Shown one piece after another: positions 43,123 through 52,740 of a stretch of 64,000 bases of DNA. Every line of letters begins with the position of its first letter. Within the stretch, counting starts at the first letter, position 1. Under the pieces are notes generated by a model, which made no database searches, was not told the DNA's origin, and saw nothing but the letters and a program-made list of their open reading frames with translations. The DNA comes from Notospermus geniculatus (lineage: Eukaryota; Nemertea; Pilidiophora; Heteronemertea; Lineidae). Location of the stretch: contig NMRB01000869.1 in the NCBI GenBank assembly GCA_002633025.1, positions 118,776-182,775 on the forward strand, in the 5' to 3' direction. The translations under genes were made by a program, and so were the position numbers.

Positions 43123-43338
43123 ATATTCTTACCCAATTTCGCCCAGCGTTTGTTTTAGAAACGGTGCAAACTTTTTACACGGTGCCCCATCGCTGACTGT
43201 CGATTTTTTGGTCTGGACTAAGTTCCACAACTAAGTTCCTCGCAATGCACAAAAGTTCAAAAGTGTATGGCCGGAGGATTTTTGGGATGGTCGTGACTTG
43301 GATCAGATATTTACGGACTTTTTCTTGCATTTGTTCAG

Positions 43339-43635
43339 CAGCACCAGATAGGCCAACGCTTTCCTTTGTCGGTCAGCCAGGAAAGACCACCGTGACGGTC
43401 AACAAAAATGATAAGATAAAGCTAAAGTGCACGCCAAGTACAACCGGTGAAGCGGCTGTCAGCTATACGTGGGGCCTGAGTGGCGGCCCAATCGACGGAT
43501 ACGCCAGTCATAGTGCTGCCACCTTGACCATCCCTGCAGAATCAAAATATACCGTCGGTCAAATTAGCTGCCGGGCTAAGGCCGCAGATGGCAGTAATAG
43601 TGCCCCCTCCTCTGATATACAGATCAATCTTGTCG
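43339..43635 (+). CDS. Ig domain exon 1
   Basis: The 99-codon exon, phase 1 on both sides, ends at GTCG|GTAAGT. The Ig domain begins DRPTLSFVG, has the first core Cys in KIKLKCTPS, the core Trp in VSYTWGLSGG, and the second Cys in GQISCRAKAADG, in place of the usual YxC. Cys-Cys spacing is about 50 residues, as in I/C2-type domains. The acceptor is a CAGCAG tandem (43336-43341), so an Ala may be included or skipped without frame change. It is paralogous to Ig domain 3 (same PTLSxVG start and KIxLKCT strand). Confidence 0.85.
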
Positions 43636-43654
43636 GTAAGTGGTAGGCTATGTA

Positions 43655-43982
43655 CAGATATCTTGAATATTTTAAATACATGTACCACTGGGCCAATTTT
43701 AACACGGTTTGTTGCATAAGAAAATACATCTTGTTGGTCATATTTCTGCCTCAAAATTTTGGAAATTTGGAAATTTCGTAATTATGTAATAGCTCATCAG
43801 AAAAAAATTAAAAATCAATATTTTTTTCTCATGAGCTATTACATAATTACGACATTTCCAAATTTCCCAAATTTTGATGCAGAAATATGACCAACAAGAT
43901 GTACTTTCATGTGGAACAAACCGTGTTAAAATTGACCCAGTGGTATTTGAAATATTCAAGGCATCAGGTGTAGATAAATTTT
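43655..43982. mobile_element. Tc1/mariner-type foldback in Ig gene intron 2
   Basis: GGGCCAATTTTAACACGGTT ... AATATTTTTTTCTC ... AACCGTGTTAAAATTGACCC forms a nearly full hairpin. Its outer end (GTAGATAAA) matches the TACAGTCATGGACATAAGTT TATCTAC ends seen at 18859, 19948, 20803 and 58746. The right end is split by the element at 43983. Confidence 0.8.
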
Positions 43983-44442
43983 AGCGTGTTCGTTTACTTG
44001 CCTGGGCCTCCCCGGAGCAAATTTCTGAGCGACCGTCGCGCATGCTCAATAAAGCCACATTCACGAACGCTGTTGGGTCTCACCCGTGTAAGTTTGCAAC
44101 ACGTGATCAGGCAAACTGACGGCAAGCAATGGCACTGACACACCAGCAGACGACATGGACGACCAGAAGATGTAAGTCGCCCTGGCAGCAATTTTATCCT
44201 CCCTATCTGCATCTATAGTTGCATGCTAACCATTATTTATATCCAGTTTGGGTAAAAATGGTGGATTCGGCACGTTCGACGCCATTGTGTTGAAAGGCAT
44301 TCTGGGATACTTCCCCAACTAATCACCTCGGCGAGGTGATTACTTCGGGCAGGCCCGACAGACCCCAGATCATGACGTCACACGAAAAAGAACGCCGATG
44401 GGTCTCACCCAGGTGAGGCCCAGGCAAGTAAACGAACACGCT
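43983..44442. mobile_element. Foldback inserted into the end of the previous element
   Basis: AGCGTGTTCGTTTACTTGCC then TGGGCC is mirrored by GGCCCAGGCAAGTAAACGAA then CACGCT. It lies between GATAAATTTT and ACTTATGTCC, which would otherwise be continuous in the Tc1-like end, so it is the younger insertion. Confidence 0.85.
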
Positions 44443-44794
44443 ACTTATGTCCATTCACTGTTTACGTGCAAATGGCTTCCTCAGCGGTCACTTAGCCTCA
44501 GAGCCCACGGGCCATGCACTATCAGCGCCGACAAACATGAGCGCCATCCTCATAACAGAATCTACTTACAGGCGAGCTTCCGGTCTTTAATCCAACCTCG
44601 TCCTGACATGCGCACAACACCTGGATCGAGTTGAGTTGTGCATACCACCGGCGCACAAGGAGACAACGCACCGCGTGACGAATACTTAGTAGTATTATGG
44701 AAAATGTTGTTCACTTATTGTGAACTTACTTGTTGTTCACTTATTGTGAACTTACTTGTTCACTTAAGCCTAATGTCTAATTTATTGCCCGCAG

Positions 44795-45067
44795 ACCTTC
44801 CCACAAAACCAACGATCAACGGCTTTACAGCCAGTGTTGGCGCCAAATCTGCCATCAGTTGGACATGTGTAAAAAGCGGATCGGTGGAAGTTACCTTGTT
44901 CCAATGGTTCAAAGGTTCGACTAAACTCACGAGCAGCGGGTCAACGGGTGAGACGTACAGCAAGTCGAGCGTGGAGGCGGAAGACGGTGGGGAATACAAA
45001 TGCAAGGCCCTGAATGGTCTACAGGAATTTGGCACCCTTAGTGATCCTGTCACCTTGGCGGTCACAG
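44795..45067 (+). CDS. Ig domain exon 2
   Basis: The 91-codon exon lies between TATTGCCCGCAG and GTAAGTAA, phase 1. It has TKPTINGFTASVGAKSAI, the first Cys in SWTCVKSG, the core Trp in LFQWFKGSTKL, and EDGGEYKCKALNG, which is the D-G-x-Y-x-C signature of Ig folds. It is more typical and more diverged than domains 1 and 3. Confidence 0.88.
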
Positions 45068-45596
45068 GTAAGTAAAGAATATTACACGTTCTTTGGTCTG
45101 TTAACTCCTGCCGCAGTTTCATTAACTGCTAACCACTACGTTACCCGGGTTCTGAAACTGCTCCACATGATGCGAGACTCGAGGTATCACCAATAGACGG
45201 CGTTAGCTGTCCGATTCGCTGACTCTCCGCCGGGAATCTGCCGCGAGTATGGACATACAGTGCACATTTTGTACACGTACCTTAGCCAATCAGAAAGTGT
45301 CTTACGGCGGCGTCGGTTAAACCTGTGATGATGGCTTATGATTGGATCCCTCGTCAAACTGCGCCGTCTACTGATGATCCTTCACTTTTGGCTTCAATCA
45401 TGCCAGTGTTTAGTGGGTCTATACCTATGGCAAACTGAACACTGGGACGATTGTATGGTCTCGGTTGTGGAATGGACCGTGAGGAACCTGGGATATGAGA
45501 TATGAGGTTCTTCACGTGACGTCACATTTCCATGACGACGCGATACCGCCATATTGCCCGTCTAAATGTCAAGCGACGTCACGGCACGAACACAGC

Positions 45597-45705
45597 GTCA
45601 ACACACAGATCCAGATCCAGATCCAGATCCATTTGATCCAGATCCATTTGATCCAGATCCAGATCCAGATCCATTTGATCCAGATCCAGATCCATTTTGA
45701 CAGAT
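45597..45705. repeat. CAGATC hexamer / GATCCATTT minisatellite
   Basis: Tandem CAGATC units interspersed with CATTTGATC units. It lies in the intron between Ig domains 2 and 3. Open frames across it (QIQIQIH) are repeat artefacts. Confidence 0.9.
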
Positions 45706-45861
45706 CCTGACGTCAAAATGTCATGACGTGATCGTTTTGACATCGTCGCCGACCATTTGACGGCCACACATGGCGGATTCGTTGCAGTCACGTGACTCTT
45801 GTGACGTCAGTGAAGAACCTCTATTTTTACCTTCCACAACAGCCTCTAAAATCTGTTTCAG

Positions 45862-46149
45862 TTCCAGGAAAACCAACACTTTCATTGGTTGGTTTCGAGG
45901 AAACGACAGTGACCCTCAAAGAAAAAGACAAGATTGAGCTGAAGTGCACGGCGAATGCAAAAGGAGACACGGTCGCGAAATATGAATGGATGTTGAATAA
46001 AGCCAAAGTCCCTGGATTCGAAACCCATGATAGCAGTACGCTGAAACCCCCTGCAGAGCTGAAGTATGTTGGGGAGTACACTTGTAAGGGTGTGAACTCT
46101 GGTGGCGCTGCGAGTGAGGCATCGAATACTATTACGATCAAACTGCCCG
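45862..46149 (+). CDS. Ig domain exon 3
   Basis: The 96-codon exon lies between ATCTGTTTCAG and GTAAGAGC, phase 1. It starts VPGKPTLSLVG, with the first Cys in KIELKCTANAKG, the core Trp in KYEWMLNKAK, and VGEYTCKGVNSGG with the second Cys. It is clearly a paralogue of domain 1, so the gene grew by exon duplication. Confidence 0.88.
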
Positions 46150-46276
46150 GTAAGAGCAACCAAATGCAGATAAATTAGAATAGGAAAATACGCTTTTACG
46201 TTAAAATATGGTTTTACGTCAAAATAAATAGCGTTTTTTTTGAAAAGATATGAACAAGACGCCGATAAAATCCATC

Positions 46277-46653
46277 TTAAAGGGAGACATGCGAAAAATA
46301 TTGCCCGGTGGGCAGAAGTTGTCTGAGTTGTAGCGCCGTCTGTTAATACACGGTGACACTACGCTATATCACAGGCGCCTGTAGAGCAATCAGTGAGTTA
46401 AGAACACCTTTCTAACCAAACGTATCTAAAAAACACAACACGTATCTAAAACACACCACGAGCTCATAAATTCGTGAGCTCGGGGTGTGTTTTTTACAAA
46501 CTAGTGTTTTTTGGTTAGATACGTGTTCTAAGCTCACTAATAGCTCTACAGGGGCCTGTGATATAGCGTAGTGTCACCGTGTATTAACAGACGGCGCTAC
46601 AACTCAGACAACTTGTGCCCGCCGGGCAATATTTTTCGCATGTCTCCCTTTAA
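46277..46653. mobile_element. TTAA-flanked foldback MITE
   Basis: TTAAAGGGAGACATGCGAAA ... TTTCGCATGTCTCCCTTTAA: 377 bp, palindromic, with TTAA at both ends. The inner half matches the foldback at 40259 (AGCGCCGTCTGTTAAT, GTGACACTACGCTAT). The TTAA target is that of piggyBac-type transposases; the assignment is an inference. Confidence 0.75.
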
Positions 46654-46859
46654 CCCTTTCACTGGCAGGGTATATTACTGATGTACTCGCCTATAATACT
46701 TTTAGTAGGCCTCCCTTAGCCGGGCAATATTGCAATTCTGAGTGAGACAGCACTGGGTGGAGACGCTACAGGTGTTATACGATCGAAGACCGTGTTTGAA
46801 GTATAGGGCCGTATTTTAGAACGTTACGTTAGCCTATTCAAATGTACACAGATGACCCT

Positions 46860-47105
46860 GCGGTCTCATCGTTCGTGGGGTTCTCATTAATCCAGTCCTT
46901 TTGTATCATAAGACCAACTTGTCTGAATTGAACAAAATTTGCAGTAAACATGCAGAAGGGTCTCTCCTATCATATGGAAGAGTCGGAATGCAAATCTGTT
47001 GAGGTTTAAAGGGATACTGTCCACATTTATAAAATGCTAAATCTGTATGTGGAACCTTTATGGTTGATCCCTTTATGGTTGAACTTAGTACAGGTGTACC
47101 TTTGG
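46860..47105 (-). mobile_element. Half copy of the CATAAAGGAATCAACC MITE
   Basis: In reverse orientation to 15095-15584 it shares CCTTTATGGTTGATCCCTTT then ATG, AAAGGGATACTGTCCACATT and the GGTTCTCATTAAT block. It lies in the last intron of the Ig gene. Confidence 0.65.
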
Positions 47106-47175
47106 GCAGAACGATGTGAAAAACACTATACATGTATGGACTGAGTTTCCTTAACTTAGCATGATTTTTTTGCAG

Positions 47176-47252
47176 GGAATTCTGGGAGAGCCTCGAGACC
47201 GTTGTCGCTGGCTGCTGTTATCATGACACTCACGGCTGCTTTGTTATTATAA
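47176..47252 (+). CDS. C-terminal exon of Ig protein with GPI-type tail
   Basis: The exon starts in phase 1 after ATTTTTTTGCAG and ends at TAA 47250-47252. It adds GNSGRASRPLSLAAVIMTLT then AALLL: a small-residue region (NSG), a short spacer and a hydrophobic stretch running to the last residue with no cytoplasmic tail. This is the layout of a GPI-attachment signal, so the three-Ig protein is probably lipid-anchored at the cell surface. A marginal transmembrane tail is the alternative. No AATAAA is seen within 300 bases downstream. Confidence 0.8.
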
Positions 47253-47708
47253 GATACATGTATAGCACAACAATCGGGAAGAAGGACGTGAAAATGACGC
47301 GTTTTGGGCTGAAATAAGAAGACTGCTGACATTGAATTTTAAGAAATACATGTAGTACTTTTTCTTAGACCACATGTAGTTAGTTATCATTAGATGTGCC
47401 ATAGATGTGTCACAAATTTGGCGATTTATAGCCGCAGCATAGTGTGACGTTGAGATCATGTGATTGAATGTGACCAATCAGAAGACGTCCTCAAAAATAA
47501 CCTCGAAAATTTCTCCAAAAATCGTGCATAAACCTCGAAACCGGTGAAATAATTCAAGTTTCTTTATTTGGGACACGCGTTGACTCCAAATGATTTGAAT
47601 ATCAATCTATAGGCCTAGTCAATAGATTACGTGAGAGGGAAAGGGCAAAAAAAGGGTAACAAAATTCAAAAATGCTAAAGTGTGATGATTTTAGTGCCCG
47701 GGTGAAAT

Positions 47709-48376
47709 ACCAGGGCCCAGTTCCTGAAACAACGCTAACTCAGCGATAGCCCTTAGCGTGGCGTTAAACCCTAGTTAACGCCATGCTAACTTTAACGTGG
47801 CGCTAAGCGGGTTCCAGAAAGAGCGATAGTCTGACAATGGCGCTAAGTCAGCGTTTAAAGTTAACGCCTGCATGACCCACCTCTAGCCAGCGATAAGTCA
47901 GCGCTAACTTCCATATTCCTTTCTTAGATGGCCCTAAATAATGCATTTTATGGCAATTATGTGTATATTTTTTCCATATAATGACCTAAACTATAAAATT
48001 AGAGACAGAAAAAGAAATATGAAATATTCACAAGTTGGCTGACTGCCTCTAACTTGGAAGATTTTCTATTTTTCACATACTGGCCCCAAACTTGCCCCTC
48101 ACTGTCAGAAAATCCTCTGCTGCATGCTGCACTCAAGAAACTGACTCAGGAAAACTTGAATTTGGTGGTTTCTCCCTGTTTTTCTTGACAGGCTTGACAT
48201 GGTTGCTCCAGTGGCTGCCATCTTGAATTTACAGTGTCAAGAAAACATATCCCTAGCAACTAGCGTTAAACATGGCGTTAGCTGGCGTTAGGCAGCGTTA
48301 GTTATCGCTGGTGCTAACGCTGTCTCTGGAACCACTATCTAGCGCCACGTTAGCTATCGCTGGCTAACGTGGCGTT
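47709..48376. mobile_element. Foldback with GCGCTAAC motifs, cut by a gap
   Basis: It starts GGGCCCAGTTCCTGAAAC and holds many inverted and direct GCGCTAAC, GCGTTAAC and GCGATAG motifs on the left (47745-47915) and right (48255-48376). Its right end lies in the N gap. Confidence 0.7.
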
Positions 48377-48655
48377 NNNNNNNNNNNNNNNNNNNNNNNN
48401 NNNNNNNNNNNNNNNNNNNNNNNNNNNNNNNNNNNNNNNNNNNNNNNNNNNNNNNNNNNNNNNNNNNNNNNNNNNNNNNNNNNNNNNNNNNNNNNNNNNN
48501 NNNNNNNNNNNNNNNNNNNNNNNNNNNNNNNNNNNNNNNNNNNNNNNNNNNNNNNNNNNNNNNNNNNNNNNNNNNNNNNNNNNNNNNNNNNNNNNNNNNN
48601 NNNNNNNNNNNNNNNNNNNNNNNNNNNNNNNNNNNNNNNNNNNNNNNNNNNNNNN
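48377..48655. other. Assembly gap (279 N)
   Basis: Unsequenced gap inside or beside a foldback element; the strong palindrome may have caused it. Confidence 1.
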
Positions 48656-48740
48656 GCGCTTTACTTGTTATCCGGCCTACAGGGCGGCGCTGCCAGCAGT
48701 CGTACAAAAGACGTTAAAACTGAGCACAGCCGGGGCTTTT

Positions 48741-49260
48741 CGAATCCTCATTTTTGACCACACTCGTGCTGACCCAGTTCATGTAGTTGCTAAAGGCCTA
48801 TGTACACTATCAACATTTCAGGACACATGTCGCGACACATGTGTCCGACACAGATGGACACAGAAATTTTGTGCCTGTATACACTAGACACATGTCGGGA
48901 CACATGTTGCGACACAGTGTTGGGACACATGTTGCCAATATTTTTGCTCTGTACACACTGTCAACATTTCCAGCAACACGGTGTGTCGGACACATGTATC
49001 CCGACATGTGTCTTGAAATGTTGATAGTGTACATAGGCCTTAACTCAACTCGAGAACGGCAGTCTCGAACGCCAAGAACGCAGCCCGTGTCGGGTCAAGA
49101 ACAGTGTTCTCCTCACTCCCCACTCAGCGGAGGGTTGAGAAGAACACGTTCTTGGCCCGACTCGAGTTGCGTTCTTTGCGTTCGAGACTGCCGTTCTTGG
49201 GTTGAGTCAACAGCTACATGAACTAGGTCAGCACGAGTGTGGTCAAGAACGATGATTCGA
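48741..49260. mobile_element. Foldback interrupted by a second foldback
   Basis: The outer arms are CGAATCCTCATTTTTGACCA then CACTCGTGCTGAC ... GTCAGCACGAGTGTGGTCAA then GAACGATGATTCG. The second element (48794-49041) begins AAGGCCTATGTACACTATCA, ends TGATAGTGTACATAGGCCTT and holds repeated ACACATGT motifs. The outer arms resume with AACTCGAGAACGGCAGTCTC, which has its own mirror near 49170. Confidence 0.85.
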
Positions 49261-49514
49261 ATACGCCCCTGTTTGCAAGTGTTTCCACGAAGGGTGCAGC
49301 AACTTCCTGTAGAGACTAGGACATGTCCGGTGCAGAAACTTCGAAGACATTTTAGTGTTTTCATAAGAATGTTGTATTCTCGATTTTACATCCACCTTGT
49401 GCATCCAGTTGCGCTTTTTAACAAAAAATGGTATGCATTGTTCGGTTGTGTAGGCCTACTTAACTGGCAAAAGATGTAAAGAAGAAGTAACCACAATGCT
49501 TGGGTCGGACTTAT

Positions 49515-49800
49515 ATGGGCGGTTATAACCGCAAATAAAGACGTTACAAAATAAAGACGTTGTTGTTGTTGTATTCTCTAGGAGTAGTGATGATCTCTAG
49601 TCGTAGCTAAGAAAGCCGTGAGGTGGCGCTGTATCATTCGTAACACTTCGGGTGTTTTCGTCATTCTTCGTGTGGACGACTGCAGCGCCACCTTACGTCT
49701 TTCTTAGCTATGACTAGAGATCGTCACAACGACTACAGAATATGACTACAACAACGTCTTTATTTTGTAACGTCTTTATTTGCGGTTATAACCGCCCATA
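49515..49800. mobile_element. 286-bp foldback MITE with TATGGGCGGTTATAACC ends
   Basis: TATGGGCGGTTATAACCGCA then AATAAAGACGTT is mirrored by AACGTCTTTATTTGCGGTTA then TAACCGCCCATA. The centre contains inverted GGTGGCGCTG / CAGCGCCACC. It carries two AATAAA motifs on each strand and lies just 3' of the minus-strand LRR gene. Confidence 0.9.
49759..49780 (-). promoter_or_regulatory. Candidate poly(A) signals of the LRR gene, inside a MITE
   Basis: On the minus strand AATAAA occurs at 49780-49775 and 49764-49759, about 210 and 226 bases after the LRR stop codon. They are the first canonical signals downstream and belong to the foldback element. Confidence 0.5.
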
Positions 49801-49989
49801 GACTTAGTCTGAAGTAGAGCTGAAATTAGACTTTCTCTTTGCTTGAAGCATTGAGAAAAGTCAGACTTTAATGGAAGTGTGGCTGAAGTCCGACCCGTGC
49901 ATACGGCCCTTAGGATGTTCATTAGACAACCGCTTTTAGTGCTCGAGTCCATGGCGTTGAATTCGTAGCCAACTTCTGTAACTTTTACT

Positions 49990-51189
49990 TTAAAAGTCTT
50001 CATAACGCAGAAAACTCGACAAAAGAGATGTAATAACTGATAACAGAGTATAATAAATATGAATGGAACAAAAATCCTTGGACGCTTGTGACTTTCCTTT
50101 ATGTTGGAATCGCATTTTTTCTATTAAATATGGCGGCCGTTTCTTGATCCTCGTCCCATTTGCCGAGAATATGTCCTCAACCTCGTCCTCATCGTCCTCG
50201 TTTGGTGATTGAGTGTCATTAGTGGGATCGGTGGTACCGATTATTTCAGCAGTAGTACCCTGTGGGCATTCGAGTGTTTCATTGACGCAGACAGGCCGAC
50301 TCTGACAATTTACACTTACACCGTCCGTCCATACGGAGTGGCTGCAGTCGAACAGAACACGACTTGCACACTCGTCGTTGCAAGTTCGACTTGCGTACAC
50401 GGAAAACGTGTCTCTGTCGTCCTCATCATCGTATAAGGCCGTCCCGGTTCCTATGTACATACCTTGGAACAGTCTCGGAGAGGCACAAACTCCATCTATC
50501 AACTGAACCGTTTTCGACTTCACCAACTCATACGCATCACATGTACAATTTAATGGATTCCCACTTAAAACCACACTGGTAAACGCTTTTCTGAAACTGC
50601 ACCTATCCACAATGAAATCCAAATTTTCGACTTGGTTCTGCGCTATGTCTATCCAACGTAAATTTGTAATTGGTTCAAATATTCCCCTGGTGATCTGCTG
50701 TATCTTGTTACCACGTAATTCCAAAGTTTGTATATCGGGGACGTGTTTGAAAATATTTGGTACGGAAGTTAAGTTACATTCGTTGAAATTTAAATCCGTT
50801 ATCCCGGTAGTGCCTGCGAATGTGTCCGAGTGGATAAAAGATAGCGGGTTCGATTCAAAAGATATCGCGCGAATCCTGAGGCCTTTGAATAACTTGGGTG
50901 GTAACGTCCGAATGTAGTTTTGATCAAGAGAGATTTTGTCGACTGTGAATTTGACTTTCCATTGCGTCAAGTTGTGGAAATATGGCAGGTGTTGGCCGAT
51001 GTCGCGGTGTGAACAGTAAAGGTACGCGATGGTTGGCCCTCCGTCCATTCTTGCGGTGTTACAAGTACAAGGTGTGGGACATCCACTTTTTGGGAAGTTT
51101 TCATGAGACGGCCCAATCAGGCACAATGAAAGTGCCAACCAAAGGTATCGGCGGAGAGCCACCAGTCGTTCCAGCATGGTCCACTTCAT
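49990..51189 (-). CDS. LRR surface protein with LRRNT and LRRCT caps
   Basis: A single open frame of 399 residues. A leader with the hydrophobic core YLWLALSLCLIG (about residues 15-26) is followed by an LRRNT cap CPTPCTCN. Four to five leucine-rich repeats follow (ISLDQNYIRTLPPKLF, ITDLNFNECNLTSVPNIF, IQTLELRGNKIQQITRGIF, LRWIDIAQNQVENLDFI). An LRRCT cap starts NPLNCTCDAYELV. Then come a Cys-containing region, an acidic stretch (NEDDEDEVED) and a hydrophobic end YYTLLSVITSLLSSFL before five residues. It is probably a surface receptor held by a GPI anchor or a single transmembrane segment. Several N-glycosylation sites are present. Ligand and orthologue are unknown; the intronless coding layout resembles many invertebrate LRR receptors. 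Confidence 0.88.
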   Translation of the reverse strand: MKWTMLERLVALRRYLWLALSLCLIGPSHENFPKSGCPTPCTCNTARMDGGPTIAYLYCSHRDIGQHLPYFHNLTQWKVKFTVDKISLDQNYIRTLPPKLFKGLRIRAISFESNPLSFIHSDTFAGTTGITDLNFNECNLTSVPNIFKHVPDIQTLELRGNKIQQITRGIFEPITNLRWIDIAQNQVENLDFIVDRCSFRKAFTSVVLSGNPLNCTCDAYELVKSKTVQLIDGVCASPRLFQGMYIGTGTALYDDEDDRDTFSVYASRTCNDECASRVLFDCSHSVWTDGVSVNCQSRPVCVNETLECPQGTTAEIIGTTDPTNDTQSPNEDDEDEVEDIFSANGTRIKKRPPYLIEKMRFQHKGKSQASKDFCSIHIYYTLLSVITSLLSSFLRYEDF

Positions 51190-51225
51190 GATTCGCCACA
51201 GACGTTATCTGGAAATAAAGAGAAG
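51190..51225 (-). promoter_or_regulatory. Splice acceptor in the 5' UTR of the LRR gene
   Basis: On the minus strand GCCTTCTCTTTATTTCCAG (a polypyrimidine tract with CAG) lies directly before ATAACGTCTGTGGCGAATC and the ATG at 51189. The exon edge is 51208. The coding exon therefore appears to be preceded by an intron in the 5' UTR; the upstream exon was not identified. Confidence 0.6.
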
Positions 51226-51344
51226 GCAAATGCTGATGAGAAGGTCAAGGTCAGAAATGTCAAGGTCAAAGCATGGGAACTAGGTCGGGAAACTTCAGAT
51301 AGGTCAACAGGAAACGTAATCATGTTTTCCAAGAAGGCAAGCGC

Positions 51345-51785
51345 CTTTGGATTTTCTTTGATTTTATCGTGTTTTGTTCAGGCCTTCTTGGATTTTCTTT
51401 GATTTTATCGTGTTTTGTTCAGGGCCCGGTTGCACGAAACTCACGACAGCGCTATCTTGGTGTTAGCGCTAACTTGATGTTAAATGACGTAAAAGAACAA
51501 TGGATTTTTACGTCATTTAACATGAAGATAGCGCTAACACCAAGATAGTGCTGTCGTGAGTTTCGTGCAACCGGGCCCTGGCCTTCTTGGATTTTCTTTG
51601 ATTTTATCGTGTTTTGTTCAGGCCTTCTTCGATTTTCTTTGATTTTATCGTATGTTGTTCAGGCCTTCTTCGATTTTCTTTGATTTTATCGTATGTTGTT
51701 CAGGCCTTCTTCGATTTTCTTTGATTTTATCGTATGTTGTTCAGGCCTTCTTCGATTTTCTTTGATTTTATCGTGTTTCGTTCAG
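51345..51785. repeat. 41-bp minisatellite
   Basis: About seven copies of AGGCCTTCTTCGATTTTCTT followed by TGATTTTATCGTATGTTGTTC. Period 41 is exact over the right half. The array is interrupted by the palindrome at 51421-51579. Confidence 0.9.
51421..51579. mobile_element. Palindromic MITE inserted in the 41-bp array
   Basis: AGGGCCCGGTTGCACGAAAC then TCACGACAGCGCTATCTTGG ... CCAAGATAGTGCTGTCGTGA then GTTTCGTGCAACCGGGCCCT, 159 bp. The interior pairs through TTAAATGACGTAAAA / TTTTTACGTCATTTAA. Flanks rejoin as GTTC-AGGCC, the repeat unit. Confidence 0.9.
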
Positions 51786-51799
51786 GCCAAACCAATGAA

Positions 51800-52740
51800 A
51801 GCCCCGGTTGGCGTCCAAAGCGCCACCTGCAACGCCTCCATTTTTTTCTTTTCAACACCAATTGGTTGCTTTAGATTTCGCCATTTGCAATTTCGCGAGT
51901 AAGCGCAATTTCATGAGCAATGCAAGCGCCTTCTTGGATTTCGTAAAACCTTCATATTATAAATTCTGCACTAAGAGAAAAATATTGCTTCAAATCGGTC
52001 AGTATAATTGGTCGGCAAATGAGGCTAGCTCAGATTTGAGATATTTCAGGTAAATTAGAACGGAAATGACGAGATGCGTTTGTTGAAATCTGAAACAAGC
52101 CACAAGCCTAATTATTATCCGAGGACTCGAGTTACCAGTTCCTCATCTAAATCTAGTTCTTCCGGGGTCTAACTGCACCAGAAGGCATGGGATTGATTAA
52201 CCATGTCCAATTTAAAGACTTCTTGTATATGCCCCCAATTTACCCCATACAAGTATCTGAAATGAGATAAAGCACCTTTTTTTGTGCTATGAAATTGAAA
52301 TAAAAACTTCGGATATTTCTTCTTATAAATTACCAGGGTACTAAAATTACGAAGTTTAATCGCGTTCGCATGATTAGCAATTAACGCTAGCACTCATTTC
52401 GTATGCGGGATGTTTTTTCCCGTAAAATATTGATGCAGTAGGTGAGATCCTAAGCGAGGAGTGATTTTTTTCCGAGAACGTTTTTGCGATGATGTTACCG
52501 TGTCTTTGACGGAATCCAACATTTCTGATTTGAAGAAAATGCAGCAGGGACGAGAAACACGGAAACCTCATCAACAAAACTGGAGTTACAGACTTGTAAA
52601 AAGTTGAAATTTTCCTTCGCGTGCCATTTGCTGAACATATCGGGCGAGAGTGACAATAGAGAGTTTTCGCAACGGTCTGGTTAGACCGACGATAACGTTT
52701 AGCGAGAATTCGCCTATTATTCTTCGGGTAGGCTAAATGG
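51800..52740. other. Unannotated intergenic stretch
   Basis: No domain-like frame, RNA gene or clear repeat found. A partial TAGAGAGTTTTCGCAA motif at 52659-52674 recalls the E1 end but the rest does not match. Confidence 0.4.

Noticed and set aside
45579-45791. DLDLDQMDLD-type frame on the minus strand
   Set aside because: Translation of the CAGATC minisatellite, no independent support.
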